The position numbers and the translations under genes were made by a program. Source: Cloeon dipterum (Eukaryota; Arthropoda; Insecta; Ephemeroptera; Baetidae). Taken from it: a stretch of 64,000 nt of DNA. Each line of letters starts with the position of its first letter. Positions within the stretch are counted from its first letter, which is position 1. The stretch spans positions 31,951,681-32,015,680 of the forward strand of contig NC_088786.1 in the NCBI RefSeq assembly GCF_949628265.1, in the 5' to 3' direction. The notes under the pieces were generated by a model that was given only the letters and a program-made list of their open reading frames with translations, was not told where the DNA came from and did no database searches. This document shows, in pieces, positions 1-11,745 of this stretch.

Positions 1-277
1 CCTATACCAACAATGAAAATGACGTTAAGTCATAAGCCTGAAGAACTTCCCGAGAAATATTAAAACTTTCCTCTCAATTTCCTATCTTATTCACATCGCT
101 TGCAGTTCTTTATCCAAATTTTAAATTCAAATTTAAGAGATATTCTTAAAAGCTTCTTACTTTATCAATAAAAAAATCCTATTGCCAATCCTATACTGAC
201 ATCTTATTGAAACATGCTCAAATTAAATAAAGTTCACCACCAACTAAATAAAGGGATCCAAACGGTTTCCTTCTCAG

Positions 278-2283
278 TTAGAAGAAGAAAACCACCTTGT
301 TAACTCTACTTACAAATTGTGACAAGGATGACTCATCTTCTTGGAACGATAGACCATCTTGTTCTTTCTTAATTATTTCAGTTACATCATTTAGCCTGAC
401 AGGTGTCTGAAATGAGAGATTCTTTAAAATTTAGCACACATGATAGGTAACTCAAATAAAACTACCTCATAGCCGCCGTTGTATCTGTTGATAAGCTTTT
501 TAAAGCTAGGTGGCGTCAGAGTACCTTGTGTAGAAGCACAGTTTTCTTTTTTCGGCGTCAGGTGTTCCCTGAAGGCTGGTGGTTGCGGTGTGCACAGGGT
601 AGCGTTGGCATCGTCATCATTCCGCCGAACGGGCGTGGACATTGCCATGGGGATGCCGCTGGTATTGAATGGGCTGCTTTGGAAATTCAGGATTAGCGAT
701 GGACTGTATGCTTCTCCTTTGATCGGGGAGCGGCTAGGTGGTGTGCTCAGGCCAATTATGAAACTTTCGTTGCATTTGCTGAAAAGATGATGCGTAGCTT
801 TTGAGGGAGTCTTGCAAATCGAGTCCACCTCTTTATCAATAGAAATATTTTGCAGGTCTTCAGCGTTCAACAGGCGATCCCTTAAAAAAAAGAATACGGT
901 TATCAGACGTGTATGACTTTTAAAAGACGTGGGTTGTTACAAGAGTGAGTCCACGTTTGAATCATCCCGTGAGATGCTTGCTGAAGCTTGTAAGAGAGCA
1001 TCGAATCCGCCATTTTCATAAGAGACAGGCATTATGACATGGCTGCCGGAGGACATCGAGTTTGAGTCTTGGATATCGTTGGGCGCCCACTTCTAAAATC
1101 AAAAACCATCAGCTGTTTGGACTAATGAACTTTTATTAATTATACCTCAAAAAGTACAGTTCCTGATTGCATATAATATTCAACGACTTCGGGCTGCTGG
1201 CTCGCTGTCTGGGTGGAGCTGCTGCTGCTGTCGATCTTTGGTAAATTTACAATCGCCTCTGCTGGTCTCTGTCGCCTCTTCTGAGCCGTCTGCTTGGGTC
1301 GTCTATTCTCAGATTTCTCCTCGACTGACTCATATTTCCGCCTCATGGTCGAATTCCAATGATTTTTAATGGCATTGTCTGTGCGCCCAGGCAGCAACTT
1401 GGCAATTTTGGCCCACTGGTTTCCCCAGCTGCAGTGTGCCTGATAAATGACGCGGTCTTCCTCCTCGGTCCATGCTGTTTTCTTAATGTTAGGGTTGAGA
1501 TGGTTGTGCCACCGCTCTCTGCATTGCTTCCCAATGCGGCCCTTCAAATGGCGAGCGATCAAAGTCCACTTTTTAGGACCGTACCGCTTGACCAGGGACA
1601 CCACTTTGTCATCCTCCTGTATTCACAAAAGGATTGTTCGTTAATATTCTTCATAATTAAAATGTAAGGCAAAATCTCACACTGAACACTGAAAGCAACT
1701 GAAACCCGAGGAGAGTTCAGGAGAGCTCCAGAACAATAGGCTCAAGCCATAACATAATACAACACTTGTCTTACACCCCATTTCCGGTTTTAATTTCTAG
1801 ACTAAATCACACAGGCACCAAAGCGTAAACTCCAAGGTATGGCTGCAAGTGGGTCACGCTCTGTTGATTTGGCGCCAAAAAGCTGACGCCCCTCCCACTC
1901 GACGCTTTCGCTCACCTCTTTCGTCCAAGGCCCCTTGATGAGCTCTGGATTGACCACCTTTTGCCACCTTTGCTGGCACTGGATGTCAGAACGAAGTGGG
2001 AAATAGCCTGACACTACTTCCCAATTGTCGCCGTGCTTCTCGACCAACTGCTTCAGCTGCTCGTCCTTCAAAACCATTAACACGCGTTTAGATTAATTTG
2101 TCACAGAGAGATATTTATGAAAAAAATACCTCTTCTTTGGACCAGCGAGCCTTGCTGACAGGTTTCTTGCTGACGCGAGACCTGCCACCGAAGCTTGTTG
2201 ATGACGCATTTTCATTTACGCTTGACTCGTCGGACGAATCGTCGGCACTAGAATTGCCTGAATTTTCGTCGCACAAGCGAGAT
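278..2283 (-). CDS. Myb: Myb proto-oncogene family transcription factor (three-repeat Myb), 5' incomplete
   Basis: Sequence-specific nuclear DNA-binding factor; in insects Myb is part of the Myb-MuvB/dREAM complex that controls cell-cycle genes. Six exons are placed: 2130-2283, 1916-2065, 1146-1616, 941-1092, 466-880 and 278-406, all with consistent phase. Exons 1-3 encode R1 ([25 protein letters not shown]), R2 ([30 protein letters not shown]) and R3 ([28 protein letters not shown]), each with its tryptophan triad. A Ser/Thr/Pro-rich tail with TPP/TPxK motifs follows. The R1 helix is split by a roughly 60-bp intron. The last exon either reads on to TAA at 278-280 or splices at a GTAAGT donor (308-313) to an exon outside the window. 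The start codon was not located: the first placed exon begins in mid-codon after a good acceptor, so at least one exon lies above 2283. The family call is very secure; the ends are not. Confidence 0.93.
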
Positions 2284-4200
2284 CTGAAATCAGAAATATT
2301 TCTGGTGTTAAGAATTTCAAGGCAGTTGAATTGAAGTGATTTTTTCGACCTCTGTCTGGTATTATTTGAAACAGACGGAATAAATTCAAGAAATGATAAT
2401 ATTAAAATATTTATAGACGCGTTGTTGACAGATGCCAATGAAGGCAAAAGCACGCGAGGTCAACATAATATTTCAGTTGAAATAAATAGTAGCTTCTCCG
2501 GTGTAAGCCCTAGTCTTTTCTTTCGAATTTCTATTTAATCGTCTTGTTTATGCAGAAGGAAAATAATACAGATCCATTGAAAATGCTGCATTTTTTTTTT
2601 AAATTGATCGACGTACTTATTTAATCGTGAATTATGCGTGAATTATTATTTAATTTGTAAGCAACCATTTCTCGATAAGAAATTATTATACGGTTAGATT
2701 ATATTCGCTAGTTAAGTCAAAGGTCAGAAGCACATTAGTGCAGAGGGCAGATTCTTTAAAAGCAAAGTGGAATGAATTGTTAAGAGGCCGGCCATAAAGG
2801 ACTTCCTCCTCATAATCAGTAAGCAAATTCCTCGATAATTTCCTTAAGCAAATCAAGCTGAACGATCGGCCACGACTGTGTTAAACCCGCACGGTTCATC
2901 GAGGAAAGGAAGCAATTAAAGTCCCACGTGCAGCGAATGGCATCCAGAGAATCGTATTCAGCACGAATTTGGTGAAAATTGAGCGCGACAACGTTGTCGT
3001 GTCGAGAGGAAGTCGGCCCCACCACAAAACTCGGAAGGCAGCCAGCCGTGCATGGGGCTGCGAGATAGCAAATTGCCCCCATAGCATGCTGATGCACACC
3101 TGACTGCTTCTCCCCTCGCTGCATCTGCCCTTTCTTACAAGCTGTTGTTTTCCACCAAATGCGAGCGTGGCTGTCTGTCTTTATGGCACACAGTAGACAC
3201 GTTAATTGCAATTCGCTAGCTTTCAAAACGCACGCATGGGTTCTTTTACAAGGGGGGAAATGTTCATTAAGAGCTCTGCAGGGACAATAAAGGAAATTTT
3301 GAAAATTATAGAACATTTTTAAAATTTATGTTTAGTTAGAAAAATCTATTATTTAAATTGTCTTTACTGATTAGAAAGGAACCTGCTGCCTCGACAAAAA
3401 AGGTTTCGCAAAAAACTCGGGATGAAAATTCGGGGGAATGAAGTGGAGTGCTTAAATAGAGAAATGCGTGTCTTTTCTGCTCCTTCCCTACTCACACGGC
3501 AGCTTTTTCAATCGTGTCTCTTTCCTTGCGCATAAAGTGTGTGTAATAAATAATAGGAGAGGAAATGAAAAGTAAAAAAGGGCAGCTGCAATGAAAGCAA
3601 GCAGGAAGGGGGTCGTCGCCTGAAGAAGCAGCCGTGAAGCAAGGCAAGCTGTGTGTATAGGCCGCGCGAAGTGATGCCAGCAGCGAGGGGCACGTGCAAA
3701 GGAGAGCAGCATTCTAGCAAAGAAAGAAGAAAGCCGCCCCTCCGAGGAAAACCCCAGACCCCAGCCGTCGGTGAAAAATGTCTCGAAATGCACGTGCTCA
3801 AATTACAGAAATTTTCAATTTTCAAAAACCGAGGTCGAAATTTGGAATCGAAAACTATATAGGTAGATTTGAACAATTGTATTCAATGGGAATCTAGAAT
3901 AATCGACTATAGTTTAATATTTTACTTGCGTACTGTTCCAAAAAATTTTAGTACGTTGTTTATTTTATATAAAAAGTCAGCAGTGTGAGCTTTCACTGGT
4001 AAATTTTTATTTGCTCTCATTTAAGTCTCCGAGACACCCTTGACGAGGAAACGTAAATTTATTTAAAAATGAAACACTGAGTATGAAAGAATGTTCAGCT
4101 GATGGGTTGATATTAGAATATATCGGTAAATAAAAAAATATTATGTTTAGCATGGGCGAATTTAAATAATTTAGATCAAAAAAGGTTTGCAATCACATGA
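2284..4200. other. Myb upstream region, no confirmed gene
   Basis: This must contain the missing 5' exon(s) and promoter of the minus-strand Myb gene, but I could not fix them. A 166-codon open frame on the minus strand (2816-3316) has no recognisable domain, signal peptide or supporting splice sites. The rest is AT-rich. Confidence 0.4.
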
Positions 4201-4206
4201 TTTATT
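4201..4206 (-). promoter_or_regulatory. Possible polyadenylation signal for the 4.3-kb candidate
   Basis: AATAAA on the minus strand, about 100 bp downstream of the stop at 4303. In AT-rich DNA this is only mild support for a transcript. Confidence 0.25.
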
Positions 4207-4302
4207 TTCAACCAAAGGTTTTGGTGTCCATTTTGAAATTACGAAGCACAGGGTTGATGCAAAATAAAAAATGGCGGCTAGCAATGTTTGGAAATTAAAA
4301 TT

Positions 4303-4706
4303 TTAGATTCTGGAGCCGTTCTTTTCACCAACTTTAATTACTTCTTTAAAATTATAATAAAAAATAACACTTGGAAAGAAATTTGGAAGCCAGCTTGTAG
4401 AAAATTGCGATGTTCTACGACCAACAGATAAAAATGGAATGTTTACACAAGGCAGAAAATTCGGCCGTAAATTCATCGGTGGATTTGCACTATCACAGTG
4501 TACAAATATCGTCCCGATCACAACAGTCAGGCTTATTTTGCCATCTTTCAATTTTATTTCCAAGAAACTCTTCCCCTCTTGCGTATAATAAAAAAAACGC
4601 CCGGCAATTTCGCAGCTTGGATCATAAACAAACCGGCTTTGCGCCCCTAGAAGTGGCAAAAGCGCCAAAATCAGGCAAAAAAAGAGGCTGGTCACTCACT
4701 CTGTGG
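4303..4706 (-). CDS. Candidate small secreted protein, start exon uncertain
   Basis: The minus-strand frame from 4695 to a stop at 4303 opens with a strongly hydrophobic leader ending in a plausible cleavage site (TSLFFCLILALLPLLGAQS). It continues as a basic/aromatic domain with scattered cysteines (DPSCEIAGRFFYY, VHCDS, FLPC). The frame has no ATG: it begins at GTG directly after an in-frame TGA, so a start would have to come from an upstream exon. An alternative model starts at the ATG at 4704-4706 and removes a 53-bp GTGAGT...CTAG intron, which would delete the leader. A minus-strand AATAAA lies about 100 bp past the stop (4201-4206). I do not recognise the protein. It could be a chance frame. 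Confidence 0.3.
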
Positions 4707-7700
4707 CATGGTTCAAAATGTAATTGTTGACTGTAAGATAATTGTTGTTAGTCCTTGTGTAATTGTGGTAATTGTTGTTGGGCAGCACACTCGCGTGATA
4801 CATGGCGGGACGCACTGCGTAAGACTGAGCTACGCGCGGCGCGCGATTCCCACGGTGAGATGCTCAGGTAAGAGAAGTGGGGTGAAAAAGAGGGGCCACT
4901 AGGGGTGCGGCCTTCTTCGCGGGGAGAAACAAACACAAAAGCAGTGCTTATTGATGCACGTAGATGCATTCAAAATCATTGAGAAACGGGGTCGGCCGTA
5001 CATAATTAAGCGAATCGCATGCAAACAGGCCAAAATTTTGCTTGTAAATAAATGTTCAAGACCGAAACGGGCAGAATAAATCGAGGTTGCTCGCCAAAGT
5101 CAACCAAGGAGAAAAACAATTATTTGTAATATGTCCTTGCGACTGATGAATTTAAATAATGAAATATTAAAATCATCCAGCGAGAAAATTGAGAATAATA
5201 ATTTTTTAAAAAAAAATTCGCATTGCGATTAATTCTGAATTAAAGTCCTGCTCGTTATTTCTTGCTTATAAATTTTCTATTCAATGTATTTTTTGTACTA
5301 AGAGTAAACAAGAATATAAAGAATAATTTGAACCACAAATTTGGAATCAGTCTAGGAAAATAATAAACAAACACTAATAAAAAACGATAGATTTATCTCT
5401 TGATTTCTTGGAGTTTTAAGTCCTTATAATAACAAGAAAGCTCAGTAATGGTAAACAAAATGTGAGAAGAAAACACCTGCTTAGGTACATTTATTTGCTT
5501 TTAAGTTCTTGGCTAGTTTAAAAATGAAGAAAATAGGAGGATGAATGAATGTAACAAATTTCACACCTTTACTAACTCGCGCATGAATGAAAAACAACCG
5601 CTTTCATGTTTACCAGAAAGAATGAGAGAATCTTGCGACACTAAGTGAGCCGACGTGAAGTGTGGCGAGACGGGTGGGCGCTTTGGAGAAAAAAACCGCA
5701 TTAGGGGGAGGGATTGAGGGATTACTGTCAACATAATAGATAAATATCGAACAACGTCGAAAGGGTGAATGGTGGTAAATGGTTCGGATTTTTATGGTTT
5801 TAAACCATAAAATGTAAGGCAACTGTTTACTTTCCAGTCTTTTCATGCGGGTTGAGACGAAGATTCTGTTTCAAGGGGGAGGTAAGGGTTGCTGAGGTCA
5901 GATCACGATGGACCAAACTGGTTTGATTTCAAAGCACCTGGGACGTCTTTTCGCATTCAGGACCAGAAATAAATTATACGTAAAAAGCGGCCTGCTCTAC
6001 TTTGTAAAGGCTTATTAAGATGCCCATTTATCACCGCCGAGTTGCGCATTTCTCCTTTTCGATTCATATTATCAAATTTCAAAGGAATGTGCCTATTTTA
6101 AATTAAATTTAGGTTGAACCCCAACACCACGAGCGATTGAAACACCGAATGCGACGTGTGAGAAAGTTTCTGACTTTGCCTTGAAGCGTGAGCCAACTAA
6201 CAGATTTACTAATTGCTCCTACAAGGTTAAAAAATGGGGAAATTTTGGCTTTCATCTTGTTTTCCCGGCGTTTTTTAGGCTGCTTGGCTGAGGTCATTGA
6301 TTCGTGTCTGTCTGTGTTACGTCACCGTAATAAATGGGAGACTCTCCCGCTCATAGCGAGAATTATTCGCGCCAACTAAACTCTCTCTCTCTCTCTCTCC
6401 TCTCGAGTGCATAGCACACAAGCGACTGCCGCGTTCATCTGGGGGCCTCCACCCAGCAACAAAAATAAACCTTTTCCCGCCCGCATGCATTCATTTTGTG
6501 TTTACCTCCCCATTCGCATTTCCATATTTCCTTTTTACCACCCCCACAGTAGATTCGCTGCAATAAACCAAAAAATCAAATTTAAGGCTATGCTACCTTT
6601 AAATATATTTTAAAAAAGTGCTTTCTACGAATCGCGCTAAAGCAGGATTCAATTTAGTTCAAAATTAAACCAAAAATAGCCGTGCTGAAAGTATAATTCA
6701 AATTAGAGCCAAAGTTATAAAAAATCATCTAAAAAACGGGAGGACATTTTGCTTTATCTGTCCTTTGTCGATGCGGAAAACGGAAGAAATCGACTGAGAA
6801 CGTAATTGTTACTTTTTCAGACTTCATTTCTTTCATTAGTCATAGCCAAAGTATAAAAGTTAACAGTCAAAATTATACGACGAAATTTTTATGTTAAATA
6901 TTAGGAATACCATCGTTAAAATTTTTGAGCGAAGTCGTGCTCACCAACTTAAAAGAGATATATATGTATATTAAACATTGACGTAGATGATACAAAGAGA
7001 CACTAATGAATTTATTGAAGAAACAAAAATAATGCACCACAAAAAACAAAAAGTGGATAAATTTTTGTGGTCCTTTTTTCTTTTTGTGCGATATATCCAG
7101 AGAGATCAAGATAAAAAACCACACCTAGTGAACTTGCATTACGTACGCTTGAGAGGGAGGGACACCTGCACAAACCAGCTAATCGTCAGGACAGGGAGAC
7201 GCAAGTATAAGGAGCATATTGTATAAGGAGTAAAGACTTCGTGCATTCCTTCGCTTTTGTTACGGCACCGGCACAAGAAAACGATACAATGGAGCATGAA
7301 AAATGCATAAAAATATACGCCTTAAAAAATGGAATACGTATATGTAGTTAGGTAAATCAGTCCGTGCAGCTACTACAAATTTCCTACTTAATTCAGGACT
7401 CTTTTCTCTCTGTGTACCATTGTTACCCTTAACAAAAAGCTCAATGGAATTTCGGGAAATTGTTTGTAAGTGTTTTTCAAGCGCTTTGAACAGACCGCGT
7501 TGAATGGTAGAACCCCCGAAGATACATAATATTGTTGGGACCCATGGGGACTAACATAGCCTAACAATTCCCACGGAAAGATTTTTTCTCCTCTGTGTGC
7601 GGCCGCGGCAAGAACGAAATACATACAGACATACCACTCCATTGGGTGGGTGGTTGCTTTTTTCACAAATAATCATAATTATGATGGCGTTAGAGGTCAA

Positions 7701-9625
7701 TATTTTTGGTATTTGAATGAAGTTTCTGCATATTTATATGTATCACTAAAATTTTAATCGACCGGCGCGGTTGGAATCAAGCCGAAATGAAAATTAATTA
7801 CGTATGGGCAAAAGCCGGACACGAAAAGTAAACCCACGGTGCCCCACGGCCTTCATATTCATCGCGCCAAAATCCTGCTTTAACCTCTAATAATACTTAC
7901 TCTACTTTAACTTTCTGCCGCGCCATCGTTTACGTTTGTCTCATTTCAGTAACTCCACGGGTGTCTTCCACTCAAAAAACTTGAAATTTTCTTCATGAAA
8001 CAAGGGCAATGATGCCGAATGCTGAATGAAAACACACAAGATGGCGGACGACTAACAAAGACCATCGACATCAGCAGCCTACTAAAAGTTGTTCCGCTCC
8101 TATCTCGTACTCCTATGCCGCTTGCCGGCTATGTTGCATGCCAGCTCCCTCCCCGTCCGTATCATGAAATCCACATTTTTTCTCGTTCACGCTACTCTCC
8201 TTACAGCCGCTGCAGCTGCACTCCATAACATGAAGCCGAAGGATTGTTCAACGCCATCCTATGGAGAATTGTTGTAGTATTTTCTTCGCTCACTCAATGA
8301 ACGTGAGAATATTACGACACACTAAAAATGTTAACAAATAATGCAGTGGGTTAATAGTATTAATCACTCTCTCTTTTTATTCCACAACCAAACGTAAATC
8401 AAAATATATTTGAAGATTTTTTTGTTTTCATTTGAACAAAACATAATGGAAATTAAAATTAAATTTGTCCTTTATCCTATTCCTTTTATATTTTTTGAAA
8501 AATTTGTACAAAACGAATACATATATATATATGTTGACAAGACGAATGTTAAAAAATTATAAAATAATATTTGCTCTGTGGTAACAAAAAAATAATAATA
8601 TAATTTATACAAATTTATAAATCAATTTTAATTTTAAGCATTAAACTTCGACTTTCTAAACGGATCAACTCTATATTTTATATTAAAAACGGGTATATAT
8701 CAATACATACAGTTAATTCTTTCGGAAAGTCTATAAGTTCAATACTTAAAATTAAAAATGATTTATAATTTTTTTGCAAGTTAATTAATTGGTTTAAATA
8801 TCCCAGAACCGTATAACAGGCCGTTAAATTTGTTATAAAAAATATTTCTAAGCCCAGAAAAGGAATAAGTTTGATATAATACGCTGTGGCAGCGCCTTTT
8901 ATCCCACGAGTATGTAACTAACCCCTTTCACAATGAATCACACAAATTTGTGCGCTGCAAAAATCCCTCAACAATTCATGCAAAAATCAAAATACAACCC
9001 TTTATTGTCTATTAGGTTACTGGGAAAAAGGGGAAAAAGTGCTGCCCCAGTATTATACGTAAAATCACTTTGTCATAGCAAACGCACACTCATAACTTTT
9101 TAAATCATTTATTTTTTTAATATCGGGGTTGATATTTTTATAAAATAAAAAACGATTTTTTTATAAATTAGCTTTATGCGTAATAAGAAAATTTTCCACC
9201 AACCTTTCGTCCTGATGGTTGCGGTAAAATTGCGCAACTTTCAACCAACACACTCATTTTTTCACTGTCAAAAATTATTTGATGTCTTCATATGAATTTA
9301 TATTAATTTAATGATCATAAAATATAATTTGTGTCTGTGTGACTCGTATGACTGATATGCCCCTGCTGCAGACACCAAAGGCGCAGTGCGCTGCCGCCAG
9401 CCGCTACTCAAGAAATGCTGGGCGCGAGTACTGGTTCTTGGTACATCTTCAGATCGATGAATAGGTGAGAGGGCCCCCAAAATTTCGCGTGCTGCAAGGG
9501 TCTCACATGTTGAGTCTTTTAGGCTGCCAAATTATTTTGTATTCGTGCCAGTTGAGTGCTTCAAAACGCAATTAAAATTACCAGTCAGTCAAATCAATAT
9601 TTCTAATGTTGCCTTTAAGCTATTA
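4707..9625. other. Intergenic AT-rich DNA
   Basis: No open frame here shows a recognisable domain or splice context. It contains a short CT microsatellite (6381-6399), an AT stretch near 8520-8534 and a very AT-rich block around 8280-9300. I see no RNA gene. Confidence 0.6.
6381..6399 (+). repeat. (CT)n microsatellite
   Basis: Uninterrupted run of about nine CT units followed by CCTCTC. Confidence 0.9.
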
Positions 9626-10251
9626 ACAAGGGAACCCTGGGTATGTTTCCGCCCGACAAATCGGAATACTCACCGCCAATTTTTAGTATTAATTGCAGTA
9701 AGAAACGAGCACCAATTAAAATTCTTCCTAGCATAGATTACGAATAACAGAGCTGTAAAGATTTTCTATGTGTCCACGTGGTAAAACCAAAACATTATCG
9801 AAAGTGTCCGAAAATGGTCAAATGCATTTATTTTTGGAATTGACATGAAGTGCAGATTACAAAAATGTTTGGCTTTTTAAAATCCGAGCATTTTTCAAAA
9901 AGTAACACCATTTTTAATAAATTAATATATATTATTTTTATTATGCCCTTAATGTTTCAAAGTACCATAACTTTTCGAAAAATGCTCGGATTTTAAAAAA
10001 CCAAACATTTTTGGAATCTGCACTTCATGCCGATTCCAAAAATGTGCATTTGACCATTTTCGGACACTTTTGATGATATTTTGGTGTTAACACGTGGACA
10101 CGTGGAAAATCTTTACAGCTCTGTTATTCGTAAACTATGCTATATAGAAGAATTTTAATTGGTGCTCGTTTCTTACAGCAATTAATACTAAAAATTGGCG
10201 GCGAATATTCCGATTCGCCGGGCGGAACATACCCGCAGGGTTCGCCCTTGT
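9626..10251. mobile_element. Fold-back (long inverted repeat) element, TA-flanked
   Basis: The two halves are long, nearly complete reverse complements around an AT-rich centre near 9930. Matching blocks include TGCTCGGATTTTAAAAAACC against its partner near 9875, TTTACAGCTCTGTTATTCG against its complement at about 9745-9765, and GGTGCTCGTTTCTTACAG against its complement near 9700. The ends read ACAAGGG and CCCTTGT, each flanked by TA (9624-9625 and 10252-10253). This suggests a TA target duplication as used by Tc1/mariner-like transposases. There is no coding capacity, so it is a non-autonomous MITE/fold-back element. The superfamily assignment is inference. Confidence 0.8.
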
Positions 10252-10650
10252 TAGAAATTAAGTTGTGTGATTTTGTTATTCAGAGTGACTCTAACAGAGA
10301 GATAAAGGCTTTCAATCGCGAAATTGGCCATACTTACGTTACTGAAGTTAAGTTAAAGCGGACGAGACTTTGAAAATAAAAGATAAATTCTTACTGCGCA
10401 GGAGAGATGATGCTCGGCAGAGGCCAGGAAACCGTCTGACAATGAAGGTGAGGTCCAAGCGCCGAGAGCGCGGAGAGAGCCGCCTCGAAGCTCAGGGGAG
10501 GGGGTGGATTTGATTGTCACCACTTTTGGGGTATCACGTGTCAGTCAGTGATTGGAAAACGTTTCAGTTTGGGGTGCGGACTATTTTGAATTAAACAGCG
10601 CTCGCTTGTCGTTTAAGGAAAAACGGACCAGCCCGTTGGCTCGCATTTTT

Positions 10651-10770
10651 AAGGCACTCTCAGGAGTGTCAAAGCAATGGGAGGTATTTGAGCAGTTCGG
10701 AGATCTAATACTGGCTACCCAATGTCAGAAATGGCAAAAAGTGGTTAGTTTAGTGACTCGTAATGCTCAA
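10651..10770 (+). repeat. Dispersed repeat, copy 1
   Basis: About 120 bp with clear colinear similarity to 60829-60950 (shared blocks include GAGGTATTT, the ATCTA..CTGGCT.CCCAATG block and GTGGTTA.TTTAGTGACTC). Together they mark a repeat family of unknown type. Confidence 0.6.
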
Positions 10771-10842
10771 CGGGCTGGGAGGCGCCGACTCGCTACTTGC
10801 TGGTTTGCACCTTTCCAGCATGCGTGATTTGGCTTCACGGGA

Positions 10843-11060
10843 CGAATGTCTAGCGTTTCAATGCAGTCCTCGGTGCGGAGGCAAGTGGCCCTTCGGTGGG
10901 CTGGGTCCCTGTGCGGCCTGGTGCGCCTATGTTATCCGTTCGCGGTGTTATTGGGATTGGGACCCGGGTTTCAGCATTCGTGCTAGAGCAGTGCGCGCCC
11001 TTCCCGGTCCTCGGACGGGGATACAAAGAGCAAAAAAAATAAAGAAAGGCCAGTTTTATA
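10843..11060 (+). repeat. GC-rich segment with A-rich tail, possible retroposon 3' end
   Basis: A GC-rich stretch that contrasts with its surroundings and ends in an A-rich tract with AATAAA (11032-11048), directly before the target duplication of the next MITE. The layout resembles a non-LTR retrotransposon 3' UTR or SINE. No open frame or named family was recognised. Confidence 0.35.
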
Positions 11061-11068
11061 CATAAAAC

Positions 11069-11346
11069 AAGCGGGGTCCAGATTCATGCGACGCGCAGAT
11101 ATGGCGTCCGGTGGAGTATGGCGAGAAAAAACGTTCACGTGAAAATGCGCGAAACGAACCATAAGTTTTCGTCAATATTGTGACATAATTTGCATTATAC
11201 TTGTACTAATTGTGTCTCTTGGATCGTAAAAACAAACTCTTGACACTCGTTCGGGAATCCAAAGAGAGCTTTTTGTTTCCCACATTCAGACGCATCTTGG
11301 ATCTGCGCAGTGGGAACCAATTTTATCGCAAATCTGGCTCTCGCTG
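11069..11346. mobile_element. hAT-type MITE, copy 1 (278 bp) with 8-bp TSD
   Basis: Flanked by perfect 8-bp direct repeats CATAAAAC (11061-11068 and 11347-11354). The left terminus is AAGCGGGGTCCAGAT and the right terminus is ATCTGGCTCTCGCTG. They are inverted copies with a few changes of the terminus CAGCGGGGTCCAGAT, inferred from the complement of copy 2's right end. Nearly the whole length matches 38440-38714. Eight-bp duplications plus a CAG-type terminus are the hAT signature. No coding capacity. Confidence 0.9.
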
Positions 11347-11651
11347 CATAAAACAGTGTGGTTATTGGGTAGCGGCCGCGCATTTGATCTGCAGGCGCAT
11401 TTTGGGGCAAATCATGCTGAGTCAATGTCCCGACAATGAGCAAATTGAAACATTTAAGGATTTTTTTGTGTTTCTGCTATTATTTTATTTTGAAACATCT
11501 TTATTCTTGTCAAATTATCGCATCTAAATAAGAGTCACATAATTATGAATTATTAAATAAAGCAACCTTGATAATAATCATGAAGGGAAAATTAATAGAA
11601 AACAAAATAACTGCTCATAACTAAGAAACCTTACTGTGAGGATATCAAATA

Positions 11652-11657
11652 TTTATT
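11652..11657 (-). promoter_or_regulatory. SGF29 polyadenylation signal candidate
   Basis: AATAAA on the minus strand about 90 bp downstream of the SGF29 stop codon. Confidence 0.45.
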
Positions 11658-11745
11658 TCCTAAATGTGCTTGAAACACACACTCATCAATGGGTGGAAAT
11701 GAAAAATACATAATGGCTGAAATGCACAAAATTTAGCAAACACAT

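Noticed and set aside
2335-2453. N-terminal extension of the Myb open frame (2284-2453)
   Set aside because: It begins at a non-ATG codon and runs through a clear TTTCTGATTTCAG acceptor at 2284, so it is most likely intron sequence.
2816-3316. 166-codon minus-strand open frame upstream of Myb
   Set aside because: No recognisable domain and no phase-compatible link to Myb; GC-richer DNA permits such frames.
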